Source: an uncultured Gemmatimonadota bacterium (GTDB lineage Bacteria > Gemmatimonadota > Gemmatimonadetes > Palauibacterales > Palauibacteraceae). Taken from it: a DNA stretch of 64,000 nt. The notes beneath the pieces were generated by a model, which saw only the letters and a program-made list of their open reading frames with translations, was not told the origin of the DNA and made no database searches. A program made the translations under genes and the position numbers. Shown in pieces: positions 52,239-60,722 of the stretch (position 1 is its first letter; every line of letters starts with the position of its first letter). The stretch lies in assembly GCA_913043255.1 (NCBI GenBank), contig CAJWLK010000003.1, positions 143,401 to 207,400 on the forward strand. Reading direction: 5' to 3'.

Positions 52239-53162
52239 TTAAAAAGTCCGTACCAGTTCGCGCATCCGTTTCTTGGCCGATTCGTTCGGCAAACGTTTGA
52301 AGGCGGCCCGAATGTTTTCTTCCATGTGCATTGGATTTGTTGTCTCCGTCAAAACACACGTTACCGCAGGGTGCGCCAAGATGTACTTGAGTGAGAATTG
52401 TGCCCAACTTTCGCAATCGAACTCGGATGTCCAATCTGGCAACATCTGTCCGTTTACTCGGCCAAAGTAGGCGCCATTCATAAATGGTCTATTGACCAAA
52501 ACGCCCATCCCGCGATCCTGAGCTAGCGGCAACAAACGCTCTTCTGCGAGGGGTTCCATCACCGAATAGTTCACATGGATGAAATCGAGCGGCTCTCTTT
52601 TCATGAACGCTTCTAGGCGTTCATGGTTGCTGTAATTTGAAACGGTAACCCCGATGTAGCGCGCTTCGCCCGTATCTTTCCATTGGCGAAGATTTCTCCA
52701 GTGGCCTTCAAGCCCTCTCAGGCTTTCGATCTGGACCAAATCCATCGTTCGACGACCGAATAGTCGCTGGGTCTGCCGCATTTGTGCGACACCAGTCTCT
52801 AGGTCTGGTGTGTTGATCTTGGTCGCAAGGAAGATTTGGTTTTGTACCTTGGGCTCCTGGAGAATGTGACCGAACTCACGATCTATATCCTCATTTCGCG
52901 GAGATGTGTCGACTACACGCCCCCCATGTGCGAGAAGCATCTGGATTACCTCTGCTACCGCTTCCGGGCCATTCGTAGGAATCTCGAGGACCGGTTTGGT
53001 TGAGCCTAATCCAATAACGGGGAGATTCTCTGTCGTTCCTGGGATAGCTCTCGTCGGAAGAGACTCTTGAGCAAAGATCCGAACCGGGCAGGACAAAACA
53101 AGCCCAGCACTCCCAAGCTGCTTAAGAAATTCGCGTCGGTTTGCTCGTGATATCCTGGTCAT
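52239..53162 (-). CDS. Tat-exported aldo/keto reductase-like protein lacking the catalytic Tyr
   Basis: A 307-residue protein with a twin-arginine signal (NRREFLKQ, Arg9-Arg10) and an aldo/keto reductase barrel. It aligns without gaps to the protein at 1351-2307 through the active site: Asp85 and Lys115 are kept but position 90 is Asn (DTSPRN) where the other has the catalytic Tyr. The His position is also lost (LVQIESLRG). It may therefore not be a reductase. Later segments (VNRPFMNGAYF, ESWAQFSLKYILAHPAVT) stay very similar to the other copy. The start 53162 follows CGCGGAACACAA. First gene of an operon with the serine hydrolase. Confidence 0.87.
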   Translation of the reverse strand: MTRISRANRREFLKQLGSAGLVLSCPVRIFAQESLPTRAIPGTTENLPVIGLGSTKPVLEIPTNGPEAVAEVIQMLLAHGGRVVDTSPRNEDIDREFGHILQEPKVQNQIFLATKINTPDLETGVAQMRQTQRLFGRRTMDLVQIESLRGLEGHWRNLRQWKDTGEARYIGVTVSNYSNHERLEAFMKREPLDFIHVNYSVMEPLAEERLLPLAQDRGMGVLVNRPFMNGAYFGRVNGQMLPDWTSEFDCESWAQFSLKYILAHPAVTCVLTETTNPMHMEENIRAAFKRLPNESAKKRMRELVRTF

Positions 53163-53405
53163 TTGTGTTCCGCGAGATTTTGGTGTGGCAATCAATCCGT
53201 GACCCTATGTGATGCGTTCTCTCTGCTCAAGGTGAGAATAAGGACCTGGACAGTCCCGAGAACAGACGTGTGTTGAACCGAAAGTGAATCGCGGAGCACT
53301 ATGTGAGTTTGCGTTTTGCTTGAGAATGAACTGTTCACATGTAGTGCTTGCAGCAGTTGTTGGTAGCGTTTAGCGTCCTCACACACTCAGCGGAGGAGTA
53401 GTGTC

Positions 53406-54263
53406 ATCAGTATTATCTACTTAAATGGTGAATATATCCCGATCGGCGAGGCTATGGTGTCGGTCGAGGACCGAGCTTTTCTTTTTGCCGACGCTGTTTA
53501 CGAAGCCGTGCCCGTCTATTCTGGCAAGTGCTTTCTTCCTGAGCAGCATATGTCACGTCTTGCGAGCGGCCTGACTGCGATTGGAATCGAATTCGATGTA
53601 AGGGAGTTGGACGGGGTATCAGAACAGCTTGTCGACAGGAACAATCTGACGGATGTGGAGTTTTCACTTTTCTACATGCAGGTGACACGGGGTGTAGCTC
53701 CGCGGACACATGCGTTCCCTACAAAGCGTGTATCGCCAACTGTTTACGCCTTCGCCAAAAAGCTCGCGCGAGCCACGCCAAATCGCTGGGCCGAGGGTTA
53801 TGCGGCTATCACTGTCCCGGATCAGCGCTGGGGTAGGGCGAATATCAAAAGCACAGGCTTATTGCCTAACGTGCTTGCTCAACAATCGGCCGTGGTTGCG
53901 AATGTAGAGGATGCGATTTTCATCCGCGATGGCATGGTCATGGAGGGTACTCACAACAACGTGTTTGCGGTGCTTGATGGTGTGATCATCACTTCACCCG
54001 CGACCAATCACATACTCCACGGTGTCACTAGAGATTTTGTCATCGAGCTTGCTAAGGAGTTCGATCTTCCCATGAAAGAGCGTTCATTCACAGTGAATGA
54101 ACTTTATGCGGCGAGTGAGATTTTCTTCACGGGTACGACCACAGAGGTTCGTCCAACGGTAGAGATAGATGGACGAACCGTAGGGGATGGAACTCCCGGT
54201 CCTGTGACGCAGTTGCTATCCGAAGCCTATACGAAGCGAGTTGCTAACATCGGATCATCTTAG
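53406..54263 (+). CDS. Class IV aminotransferase, D-amino-acid transaminase-like
   Basis: A fold-type IV PLP enzyme, about 285 residues. Family features are VSVEDRAFLFADAVYE, the PLP lysine in NIKSTGLLPN (Lys148 from the ATC start), EGTHNNVF, and TGTTTEVRP. It swaps amino groups between D-amino acids and 2-oxo acids, or acts as a branched-chain aminotransferase; the RWGRANIKS context favours the D-alanine type. The first ATG in frame is 53454, but the 16 codons before it encode the expected first strand (IIYLNGEYIPIGEAM). No ATG, GTG or TTG exists between the upstream stop (53364) and 53454. GGAGGAG (53392-53398) is spaced seven bases from ATC 53406, the proposed start. Confidence 0.85.
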   Translation: MSIIYLNGEYIPIGEAMVSVEDRAFLFADAVYEAVPVYSGKCFLPEQHMSRLASGLTAIGIEFDVRELDGVSEQLVDRNNLTDVEFSLFYMQVTRGVAPRTHAFPTKRVSPTVYAFAKKLARATPNRWAEGYAAITVPDQRWGRANIKSTGLLPNVLAQQSAVVANVEDAIFIRDGMVMEGTHNNVFAVLDGVIITSPATNHILHGVTRDFVIELAKEFDLPMKERSFTVNELYAASEIFFTGTTTEVRPTVEIDGRTVGDGTPGPVTQLLSEAYTKRVANIGSS

Positions 54264-54328
54264 CTGAGATTCGTAATCGAAAACTGGTGTCGCGTCGAGC
54301 CGAAGCTGGAGTGCTCGCGCTAGGCCTG

Positions 54329-55489
54329 CTACCTATCAGCATCGGCCGGCCGGAGACGAACAATAGGGGTTCGCTGAGCTCCTCGACCATCGATGGCCAA
54401 GTAAATTAGTCCGTCTGGCCCCTGTCGGACATCTCGGATTCGTCCTAGGTCTTGAACGAGAGTCTCTTCCCTTGTGACCTCATCGCCATCAAGTACAAGA
54501 CGCGCGAGTTGTTCGCCTCGCATACCACCTACAAAGACGTTTCCTTGCCATTCCGGGAAGCGGTCTCCTGTGTACACCATCAGGCCAGAAGTCGCGATAG
54601 AAGGAACCCAAAAGTGCTTCGGAGGTTCCACCCCTTCGCGGATTGTCCCCTCATGGATGGTCGTACCACTTCCGTAATTCACACCATAGCCAACCACCGG
54701 CCATCCGTAGTTGTTACCTTGATGAATGAGGTTTAACTCATCGCCACCCTGTGGCCCATGCTCGTTGATCCAGACTTCGCCCGTCTCCGGGTGGATGACG
54801 AGTCCCTGTGGGTTTCGGTGTCCATAGCTCCAAATCTCGGGTTGTGCTCCAGGCGTGTCGACAAACGGGTTGTCGATCGGAATGCGCCCGTCGTCATGTA
54901 ATCGGTTTACTGTCCCATGATGGGTGGACACGTCTTGTGCAGGGTGCGCTTCTAAATCGCCGCGCGGGGGAGCTTGTCGATCTCCTACTGTAATGAACAA
55001 ATACTTTTCCTTATCGAACGCGAGGCGGGACCCGTAGTGTCCTCGGCCTTGTGACACAGCCAGGAAAATCTCTTCTCTGTTTGTGAGTTCCCCGTTCTCG
55101 AATCGGCCGCGAATAACCGCTGTTGTTGATTCAGAGTTGTCGCTCGGTTTAGAGTAGCTCAGATACAGTAGTCGATTCGAAGCGAAATCTGGGTGTGGTA
55201 CGACGTCTAAGAGTCCAGCTTGACCCCCTGATTGGACCGTCGGGATACCGGCAACTGGATCCGGTAACAGGATGCCATTTCGAACAATGCGCAGTCGCCC
55301 CGGCTTTTCGGTTACAAGCATGTCCCCGTCGGGCAGAAACGCTATAGACCATGGCTGCTGAAGCCCTTCAACGACCGTTTCAATCTGATAATCATGGTAT
55401 GCTGACCGCTTTATCTCCTGGCCAGCTGCTGATCTAGTTATACCTATCAGAAGGATTAAGGTGATAAGAGGAAAACGAGTCCAGGCCAT
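54329..55489 (-). CDS. Exported PQQ-type glucose/sorbosone dehydrogenase family protein
   Basis: A 386-residue secreted propeller protein of the soluble aldose sugar dehydrogenase (YliI/Asd) family, which oxidises sugars at a PQQ-calcium site. Signal peptide 1-23 (ending SAAGQ). Characteristic pieces are LQQPWSIAFLPDGDMLVTEKPG, GHRNPQGL, NEHGPQGGDELNLI and NYGWPVVGYG; the catalytic His is expected in the HGP/GHR region. AGGAGATTCAAG precedes ATG 55489. No PQQ synthesis genes are in the window. Confidence 0.9.
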   Translation of the reverse strand: MAWTRFPLITLILLIGITRSAAGQEIKRSAYHDYQIETVVEGLQQPWSIAFLPDGDMLVTEKPGRLRIVRNGILLPDPVAGIPTVQSGGQAGLLDVVPHPDFASNRLLYLSYSKPSDNSESTTAVIRGRFENGELTNREEIFLAVSQGRGHYGSRLAFDKEKYLFITVGDRQAPPRGDLEAHPAQDVSTHHGTVNRLHDDGRIPIDNPFVDTPGAQPEIWSYGHRNPQGLVIHPETGEVWINEHGPQGGDELNLIHQGNNYGWPVVGYGVNYGSGTTIHEGTIREGVEPPKHFWVPSIATSGLMVYTGDRFPEWQGNVFVGGMRGEQLARLVLDGDEVTREETLVQDLGRIRDVRQGPDGLIYLAIDGRGAQRTPIVRLRPADADR

Positions 55490-55738
55490 CTTGAATCTCC
55501 TATTATGAACTATAATCGGATCAGAAACGCGCCATTGCGGTTCACGGCGTGTCAACCAGATCCTGTTCTTAACTTTATCATCGGATCCATGTCCCGCACA
55601 TGGTACTGTCCATCTAGAGTCAATAATGGGGCTTGATCCTCCCGAGGGCTATGAGATCGGACGATCGCCACCCTTAGTCCCGTAAGCCAAACTTGAACGC
55701 CTTTTGGTTCGTGTAGAAGCAGCAGATTTGTTTTAAAG
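55490..55738. other. Divergent intergenic region
   Basis: About 250 bases between the divergent sugar dehydrogenase and DUF1684 genes. It carries the sugar dehydrogenase ribosome site at its left end and presumably both promoters; nothing more specific is seen. Confidence 0.3.
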
Positions 55739-56704
55739 GTGCCTTCCATTGCCCGACCGCATATCGAATCACACCTTTGTTGGGTGTCTTCCCAAGTTCT
55801 GCGAGTCGCACTCGCCATTCTGGTTTTAGTAAGTTGTTCGGACGGAGCCTGGCCCCCGCCAGTATCGTTTGAGCAATTCTCGACGGAGCACGGAGAGTGG
55901 AGACAGGATCGGCGTGATCGGCTTGTCACTCCTCCTTCTGGACCGGTGCTGTGGACTGGGCTCTGGCAACTATCTCAGGGGTCCACGGAGTTAGGATCAG
56001 ATCCTGGATTGCCTATCGTCCTTCCTTCGGGAGACGTCCCGTCCTTGGCCGGGACCCTTCACCGGTCGGGTCAAGATGTTCGATTAGAGGCTGCGGCTGA
56101 ATCGGGTTTTCGATTCGAAGATGGATCGATTGTTACGGAACCAGTAATGCTTGGTAACGATCGCTCAGAAAACGTAACCCAGGTTTCATTAGGAACACTT
56201 GGGATGAGAATTCATGCCGAGCCGGGTACGGATCGGCTTTGGCTCCGCGTGTGGGATGAGGCCCACCCACAGCGAGAGACATTCGTGCTCCCGGAAACAT
56301 TCCCCCTAAATGTACAGTGGCGTGTGCCGGCTTATTTTGAGCCCTATCCTGAACCGCGGGTTCTTCCGGTCGCCGACGTGACGAGTGGTTCACTCGAGTA
56401 TGAAACACCCGGCGAGTTAGTTTTCGATATCAACGGTGAAGAGCATCGTTTGATTGCTGTTGCTGGTGCTGAAAGTACGCGTTATTTCGTGATGATGTGG
56501 GACTCGACTGCTATCTCACAGACGTATCCTGGTGGCCGGTATATGACAGTACCCTTAGCCGATGCGAACGGACGGACGATCATTGACTTTAACCGCGCCT
56601 ATAATGCTCCGTGCGTTTTCACGCCCCATTCGGTGTGCGGACTACCGCCACTCGAGAATTACTTGCCATTGTACGTGACCTCGGGCGAGAAGCGACCACA
56701 GTAG
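55739..56704 (+). CDS. DUF1684 lipoprotein
   Basis: A 321-residue protein with a lipobox ending at Cys33 (LVSC). The C-terminal part carries the DUF1684 signature: RTIIDFNRAYNAPCVFTP, then CGLPPLENYLPL and GEK near the end. The middle has the RVPAYFEPY strand. The biochemical function of DUF1684 is unknown. It starts at GTG 55739 with only a weak ribosome site. It is convergent with the barrel protein gene, with six bases between. Confidence 0.87.
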   Translation: MPSIARPHIESHLCWVSSQVLRVALAILVLVSCSDGAWPPPVSFEQFSTEHGEWRQDRRDRLVTPPSGPVLWTGLWQLSQGSTELGSDPGLPIVLPSGDVPSLAGTLHRSGQDVRLEAAAESGFRFEDGSIVTEPVMLGNDRSENVTQVSLGTLGMRIHAEPGTDRLWLRVWDEAHPQRETFVLPETFPLNVQWRVPAYFEPYPEPRVLPVADVTSGSLEYETPGELVFDINGEEHRLIAVAGAESTRYFVMMWDSTAISQTYPGGRYMTVPLADANGRTIIDFNRAYNAPCVFTPHSVCGLPPLENYLPLYVTSGEKRPQ

Positions 56705-56710
56705 GGCAGT

Positions 56711-57361
56711 TCACTGACCGAGCAGTACGCCCACACCACCCATGAATGACCAAGCCCGTGACTGTAGTCGATCGCCCCCATCTTCCCAACGAAGGTTCAA
56801 CAGTCCACGGTCATAGCGTACGTCAAAGGTAAAGAAAAAACGGTCAGCTAAGCCAATGTCGACAGCTGCTCCAATCACGAACCCGGCATCCATTTTCCCT
56901 CGTCTCTCCAACAACGCTTGACATCCGTCATCTGCATTGAGGGTCGAGATGTTACCTGAAAGGGAACAGTTTATTTCGAAGGCGACGAAGCTCCCTGCGA
57001 ACACGCTTGGGCGAATTTTATTTGCGTCTTCCGACAACGACACTTTGACGAGAAGCGGAAGGTTGAGGTAGTCGAGCGCTGCAGTCGCACTTCCGCCCTC
57101 CCCGAGTATCGAGATTCCCTTTTGCGAGTAGAGAAGTTCGGGTTGAAACGAAACTTGGTTTAGTCCCGTTAGTGCCAGAAACATCCCACCAGAGAATGCA
57201 GTTCTCTGACCGGCTCGTCCAAACTCGAACTGGCTCGAGCTTACATCACTTAGAGTGGTTCCACCCTTGAGGCCGATTGACACATTCTGACCATGTAAAC
57301 GTGTGTGCTGGTAAGGTAGTCCAGCCAAGACAAGTCCGAGTATTAGGCATCTACGCCCCAC
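56711..57361 (-). CDS. Outer-membrane beta-barrel protein, porin-like
   Basis: A 216-residue barrel protein. A signal peptide (VGRRCLILGLVLAG to HGQN, read from GTG 57361) precedes strands with alternating aromatic residues (SIGLKGGTTLSDV, FDVRYDRGLLNL) and a C-terminal GVGVLLGQ. This is the OmpW/porin-like eight-stranded type. The start is uncertain: GTG 57361 gives the best signal peptide but lacks a ribosome site; the frame is open to 57427. It overlaps the preceding membrane protein gene by 11 bases, suggesting coupling. One Cys pair (NCSL, DGCQA) may form a disulfide. Confidence 0.72.
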   Translation of the reverse strand: MGRRCLILGLVLAGLPYQHTRLHGQNVSIGLKGGTTLSDVSSSQFEFGRAGQRTAFSGGMFLALTGLNQVSFQPELLYSQKGISILGEGGSATAALDYLNLPLLVKVSLSEDANKIRPSVFAGSFVAFEINCSLSGNISTLNADDGCQALLERRGKMDAGFVIGAAVDIGLADRFFFTFDVRYDRGLLNLRWEDGGDRLQSRAWSFMGGVGVLLGQ

Positions 57362-57692
57362 GATTGATAACGTGATTGTAGAGGGCAAAGGGGATTGCCC
57401 AGACAAGGCCACCAATCGCACCACCAAACGTCATCTGAAGCGTATTAGCACCACCAATACCTATCCCGAGCAGGGGCACCGCGAGAGTTAAATAACCAAT
57501 CAAAATTAGAACCCATTTTTGAATGCTAACGCTTTTCCAAACGACCAACCCTACCAGGAATGGTACGGTTAGCGATACCATGAATTCTTGACCATTAAAC
57601 AACTGATCACGGGACACTAAGTTTATAAAGGTTGACCAGATGAGGCCGGACCCCAAGCCGGTCAGAGTGCCTCCCAACAGGATCCTCTTCAC
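57351..57692 (-). CDS. Small multi-pass membrane protein
   Basis: About 113 residues with three to four transmembrane helices (GGTLTGLGSGLIWSTFINL; VSLTVPFLVGLVVW; WVLILIGYLTLAVPLLGIG; TFGGAIGGLVWAIPFAL). GTG 57692 is the preferred start because the longer frame begins at 57746 inside a terminator-like hairpin. No family recognised. It overlaps the barrel protein gene downstream. Confidence 0.6.
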   Translation of the reverse strand: MKRILLGGTLTGLGSGLIWSTFINLVSRDQLFNGQEFMVSLTVPFLVGLVVWKSVSIQKWVLILIGYLTLAVPLLGIGIGGANTLQMTFGGAIGGLVWAIPFALYNHVINRGA

Positions 57693-57704
57693 GTGCCGTT
57701 GGCG

Positions 57705-57739
57705 AAGAGCCCTCCCCTTGTTACTGGGGGAGGGCTCTT
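57705..57739. terminator. Terminator-like hairpin
   Basis: AAGAGCCCTCCCC (57705-57717) pairs perfectly over 13 bp with 57727-57739 around a nine-base loop. On the plus strand it is followed by a short T-run (57738-57741). It lies downstream of the minus-strand aminotransferase gene and upstream of the membrane protein gene, so it probably ends the aminotransferase transcript or attenuates read-through. Confidence 0.7.
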
Positions 57740-57785
57740 TTAGCATGGGCTTCCGCTATGGGACGAACTTAGCCGTTTCGGGAAA

Positions 57786-58961
57786 CTAGCCTCCGGCAGC
57801 CACACCTTCAGGGAAGATCTCCTTCCAGACCTCCAGGAAGCGATCCATATCCTCTTCAGTTGAGATCGAGACGCGCAGATGGTCGAGCATGGGTGGGAAA
57901 TCACGGCCGACCATGATGCCACGCTTCCGGAACTCAGCGCGCACCTCCGCTGCAGGGCGGCCTGTATGAACCATGAAAAAGTTGGTTTCCGACGGCAGCA
58001 CGTTGAAGCCCATGTCTCGGACCGCAGTTATGGTCCTCTCACGCAATCTTATGGTTGTATCCTTCACCCAGCGCTCATACTCGGTATCCGCGAGTGCTGC
58101 AGCTCCCCCCCATTTGACGAGTGCGTTTACGCTTCCGGTGGTGTACGTGCGCATGTGTTCTATCATATCTGCTGGTGCGATCCCATAACCAAGCCGCATA
58201 CCAGCCATCCCATAGATCTTGGAAAATGTTCGAGCGACTAGCACAGGGCGCCCTTCTGCTACATATGGGACCGAGGTCGCATAGGCTGGATCCTGGATAT
58301 AGTGATGATAGGCTTCATCGATGAGAACTGGGATGTCCACAGGGATTTCATCGAGCAATGCCCGGATATCGTCTGAATTGACAACTATGCCGGTCGGATT
58401 GTTTGGATTGCAAATATAAACCATTCCGACATCACGGTAATGACGCTTGGTGAGCTTGATCGTATCATCCATGTTCTGCCGGTAATCCGAATCAAGCGGG
58501 AGTGCAATTACGTCTGCATCAATGCCTGAGGCCACCTGGTAGACTGTGAGATATGTCGGCTCGACCCCTATGACTTTCTTATTGTGTCCTAAGAATGCAT
58601 GTCCGGCGACTCTGAGTGTTTCTCCGGAGCCTGCGCCTAGTAGAATATTCTCGGGTTGAACGCCATGATGTTCGGCAAGTTTCTCTTGGATATTTGCGTC
58701 TGGATAACCGTAACGGTTTGAATATTTCCGCGCGCTGTCCATTGCCTCCCACATTGCAGGGGATGGTCCCCAGGGGTTTTCATTGGACGAAAGCTTGATG
58801 AGAGAATCATAGTCGTCGCGTTCTTGAAGGGAGGCGAGATCCTTGGGTGGCCTTGGAAGCGATGCCCCCATAGCTGATCCGGGCTTCAGGCCAAGATAGC
58901 CTAACGCCGCTGCTGTCCCACCCATGAACCGCCGTCGTGAGAGGTTGTGCTTCGAGTCCAT
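57786..58961 (-). CDS. Tat-exported class I/II aminotransferase, HisC-like
   Basis: A 391-residue PLP aminotransferase resembling histidinol-phosphate aminotransferase. A twin-arginine signal (LSRRRFMGG, Arg9-Arg11) and hydrophobic stretch come first, so the PLP-loaded enzyme is probably exported folded. Core residues visible are NPNNPTG (186-191 region), Asp215 and Tyr218 (IDEAYHH), the PLP lysine Lys248 (TFSKIYG) and Arg of MRLGYG. A HisC role in histidine synthesis would be cytoplasmic, so this exported form probably acts on another amino compound. GGAGGGATGC precedes ATG 58961. No his genes are adjacent. Confidence 0.88.
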   Translation of the reverse strand: MDSKHNLSRRRFMGGTAAALGYLGLKPGSAMGASLPRPPKDLASLQERDDYDSLIKLSSNENPWGPSPAMWEAMDSARKYSNRYGYPDANIQEKLAEHHGVQPENILLGAGSGETLRVAGHAFLGHNKKVIGVEPTYLTVYQVASGIDADVIALPLDSDYRQNMDDTIKLTKRHYRDVGMVYICNPNNPTGIVVNSDDIRALLDEIPVDIPVLIDEAYHHYIQDPAYATSVPYVAEGRPVLVARTFSKIYGMAGMRLGYGIAPADMIEHMRTYTTGSVNALVKWGGAAALADTEYERWVKDTTIRLRERTITAVRDMGFNVLPSETNFFMVHTGRPAAEVRAEFRKRGIMVGRDFPPMLDHLRVSISTEEDMDRFLEVWKEIFPEGVAAGG

Positions 58962-59180
58962 GCATCCCTCCATTGTAGGTACTGAGAGCCCCCTGGAGCG
59001 TAGTATTAAGAGCCTCCTGGGCCGTATTAGATCAACTGACCAGTTACTCTGGGGCAAACGGCACTGCGGGCGCAAGGTTCAGCAAGGAATACCATGGTAT
59101 AATGGCGTGCTTTTTAGCGCGTAAGTCTGGCCATAGTAGCAATCTTTTTCCTAGTTTAAACCGGCCATCTGTGTTTACCT
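58962..59180. other. Divergent intergenic region with a promoter
   Basis: About 220 bases between the divergent aminotransferase and apaG genes. It contains an extended -10 promoter (separate entry) and no gene or recognisable riboswitch. Confidence 0.35.
59095..59103 (+). promoter_or_regulatory. Extended -10 promoter upstream of apaG-tenA
   Basis: TGGTATAAT: consensus -10 TATAAT (59098-59103) with the TGN extension. No good -35 is seen at 17 bases, as usual for extended -10 promoters. It is 78 bases before the apaG start. Confidence 0.5.
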
Positions 59181-59633
59181 GTGACCCCCAAAAGGTTGGT
59201 GTTCTTGACTGACACGTCTTCTTCGAAGAACGAATCGCCCCCGGTTATGACGGATCAAATGAAGGTGACAGTCGATACCCACTACGCGGTTGAGCATTCA
59301 GATCCGGCCGCCTGGCGTTACGTGTTTGTATATCACGTGCACATCCAAAATGTGGGAGATGAAACGGCACAATTATTTTGGCGGCATTGGCGTATCCATG
59401 ATTTAGTTGCGGGCGATCATGAGGTCGAAGGGGAAGGAGTCGTTGGTGAGTCGCCAACGCTAGGACCCGGCGGAGAACATACGTATCAAAGCTTTTGTGT
59501 CCTCCGCGGGCCGTCCGGGCACATGGAGGGGTACTATCACTATCGGCGGCAAGACGGCTCAATCTTCAAAGGGCCGATTCCTCGCTTCCAGTTGCAAGCT
59601 CCACCAGAGGCGATCGGAGCCCTACTTGCCTGA
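59181..59633 (+). CDS. apaG: ApaG family protein
   Basis: A 150-residue protein of the ApaG family (fibronectin III-like beta sandwich). The conserved core DPAAWRYVFVYHVHIQN, LFWRHWRIHD and the Gly-rich LGPGGEHTYQSFCVL are visible. ApaG is linked to magnesium/cobalt efflux phenotypes and fits a protein-binding role; the exact function is unsettled. The first 20 or so residues are extra and the true start may be TTG 59205 or ATG 59247. It overlaps the tenA start, forming a two-gene unit. Confidence 0.9.
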   Translation: MTPKRLVFLTDTSSSKNESPPVMTDQMKVTVDTHYAVEHSDPAAWRYVFVYHVHIQNVGDETAQLFWRHWRIHDLVAGDHEVEGEGVVGESPTLGPGGEHTYQSFCVLRGPSGHMEGYYHYRRQDGSIFKGPIPRFQLQAPPEAIGALLA

Positions 59634-60258
59634 TCCGCTGCACGCCACTTTGTGGCGAGACCATGAAGATATCGCCCGTGAATGCTTAGCTCTTCCCTTT
59701 GTCGTTGGGCTTGGTAACGGGAGCTTGAAAGCCTCGGTGTTCAGGCGTTATGTGGAGCAAGATGCGTTTTTTCTACGAGCGTTCTTCAGTGCCTATGCGC
59801 TCGCAGCAGTTAAAATCGAACCGGTCGATTTGGTTCGCCGACTGCACAAACTTATGGGCGGTGTATTAGAGGAACTCGAACTTCACAGAAAATATGCAAC
59901 CGAATTAGACATCGATCTTGATGAAGTCCAGCCCAATCCTACCACTAGTGTTTATACCGATTTCCTGCTTCGAACAGCTTGGACCGGTAGTACGAGTGAG
60001 ATTATTGCTGCAATGACACCTTGCATGAGGCTCTATGCTTGGCTTGGCCAGCAGTTGGCTTCACCCGGTCATACGCCGGGCCCATACCGAGATTGGGTTG
60101 AGACGTATGCGAGTGATGAATTTGCTGGTTTAGCAACCAACCTTGAGCACCTACTTGATGAGCTGGCGCAAGATACTCCTCAAATCAGATTCAATTACAA
60201 ATATGCACTTCGATGCGAGTTAGATTTCTTTGAAGTACAGTTGCTCGACAGGTCTTGA
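59626..60258 (+). CDS. tenA: TenA-family protein (aminopyrimidine aminohydrolase-like)
   Basis: A 210-residue all-helical protein of the TenA/heme oxygenase-like fold. Candidate active-site residues are Asp46 (EQDAFF), Cys133 (TPCMRLYAWLG) and Glu203 at the C-terminus, as in the Cys-type TenA that hydrolyses aminopyrimidines for thiamine salvage. TTG 59626 is chosen: GGAG is seven bases upstream, it overlaps the apaG stop by eight bases, and the protein then begins at the usual helix. No TPP riboswitch is seen upstream of the pair. Confidence 0.88.
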   Translation: MPDPLHATLWRDHEDIARECLALPFVVGLGNGSLKASVFRRYVEQDAFFLRAFFSAYALAAVKIEPVDLVRRLHKLMGGVLEELELHRKYATELDIDLDEVQPNPTTSVYTDFLLRTAWTGSTSEIIAAMTPCMRLYAWLGQQLASPGHTPGPYRDWVETYASDEFAGLATNLEHLLDELAQDTPQIRFNYKYALRCELDFFEVQLLDRS

Positions 60259-60302
60259 CCGGGGCTCCGGCCCACAGTGGACACGCCTCTTTACTCGATC
60301 CT

Positions 60303-60722
60303 TTACTGTACGATGATCGTGGAGTCCTTCATGGTAGATGGGTGGAGGGTGCAGTAGAACACATAAGTGCCCGTAGTTGTCAATGTGAGGGTGAAGTACT
60401 GTCCGTTACTAAGATTCCCGCTGTCGAATGATGATGCGCCTGAGGGTTCACTCGTTGAAGTTACGGTATGAACATTCGATCCGGTTTGGTCCCATCGGAC
60501 TGTCTGGCCAGCATTGATCGTGACGGTTGCATCAGAATTCCGATTTCCTGCAGGGTCCACAAACGCGTCATCCTCAATCTTAAATACCACATCCGCAGCA
60601 GGCGGTGGCGTAGATGGAGGCGGCGGTGGTGGTGGCGGGTTGTTTCCCGTTGGACCATCGCTTGAGCAACCGAACACTGCGATGAACGAGCACACGTTAG
60701 TCAGAAAGACTCGTCGTTTCAC
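60303..60722 (-). CDS. Cupredoxin lipoprotein with poly-Pro linker
   Basis: A 139-residue protein with a lipobox ending at Cys19 (VFGC), a proline-rich linker (29-41) and a plastocyanin-like domain. Type 1 copper ligands are His85 (NVHT), Cys124, His127 and Met131 (C-x2-H-x3-M). It would carry electrons or copper in the periplasm. Start GTG 60722 follows AAGGAATTAGG. It could serve as an acceptor for a periplasmic oxidoreductase; no partner is adjacent. Confidence 0.88.
   Translation of the reverse strand: MKRRVFLTNVCSFIAVFGCSSDGPTGNNPPPPPPPPSTPPPAADVVFKIEDDAFVDPAGNRNSDATVTINAGQTVRWDQTGSNVHTVTSTSEPSGASSFDSGNLSNGQYFTLTLTTTGTYVFYCTLHPSTMKDSTIIVQ

Noticed and set aside
58962..59180. TPP riboswitch upstream of the apaG-tenA pair
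   Set aside because: A CTGAGA occurs near the left end, but the other conserved parts of the TPP aptamer are absent.
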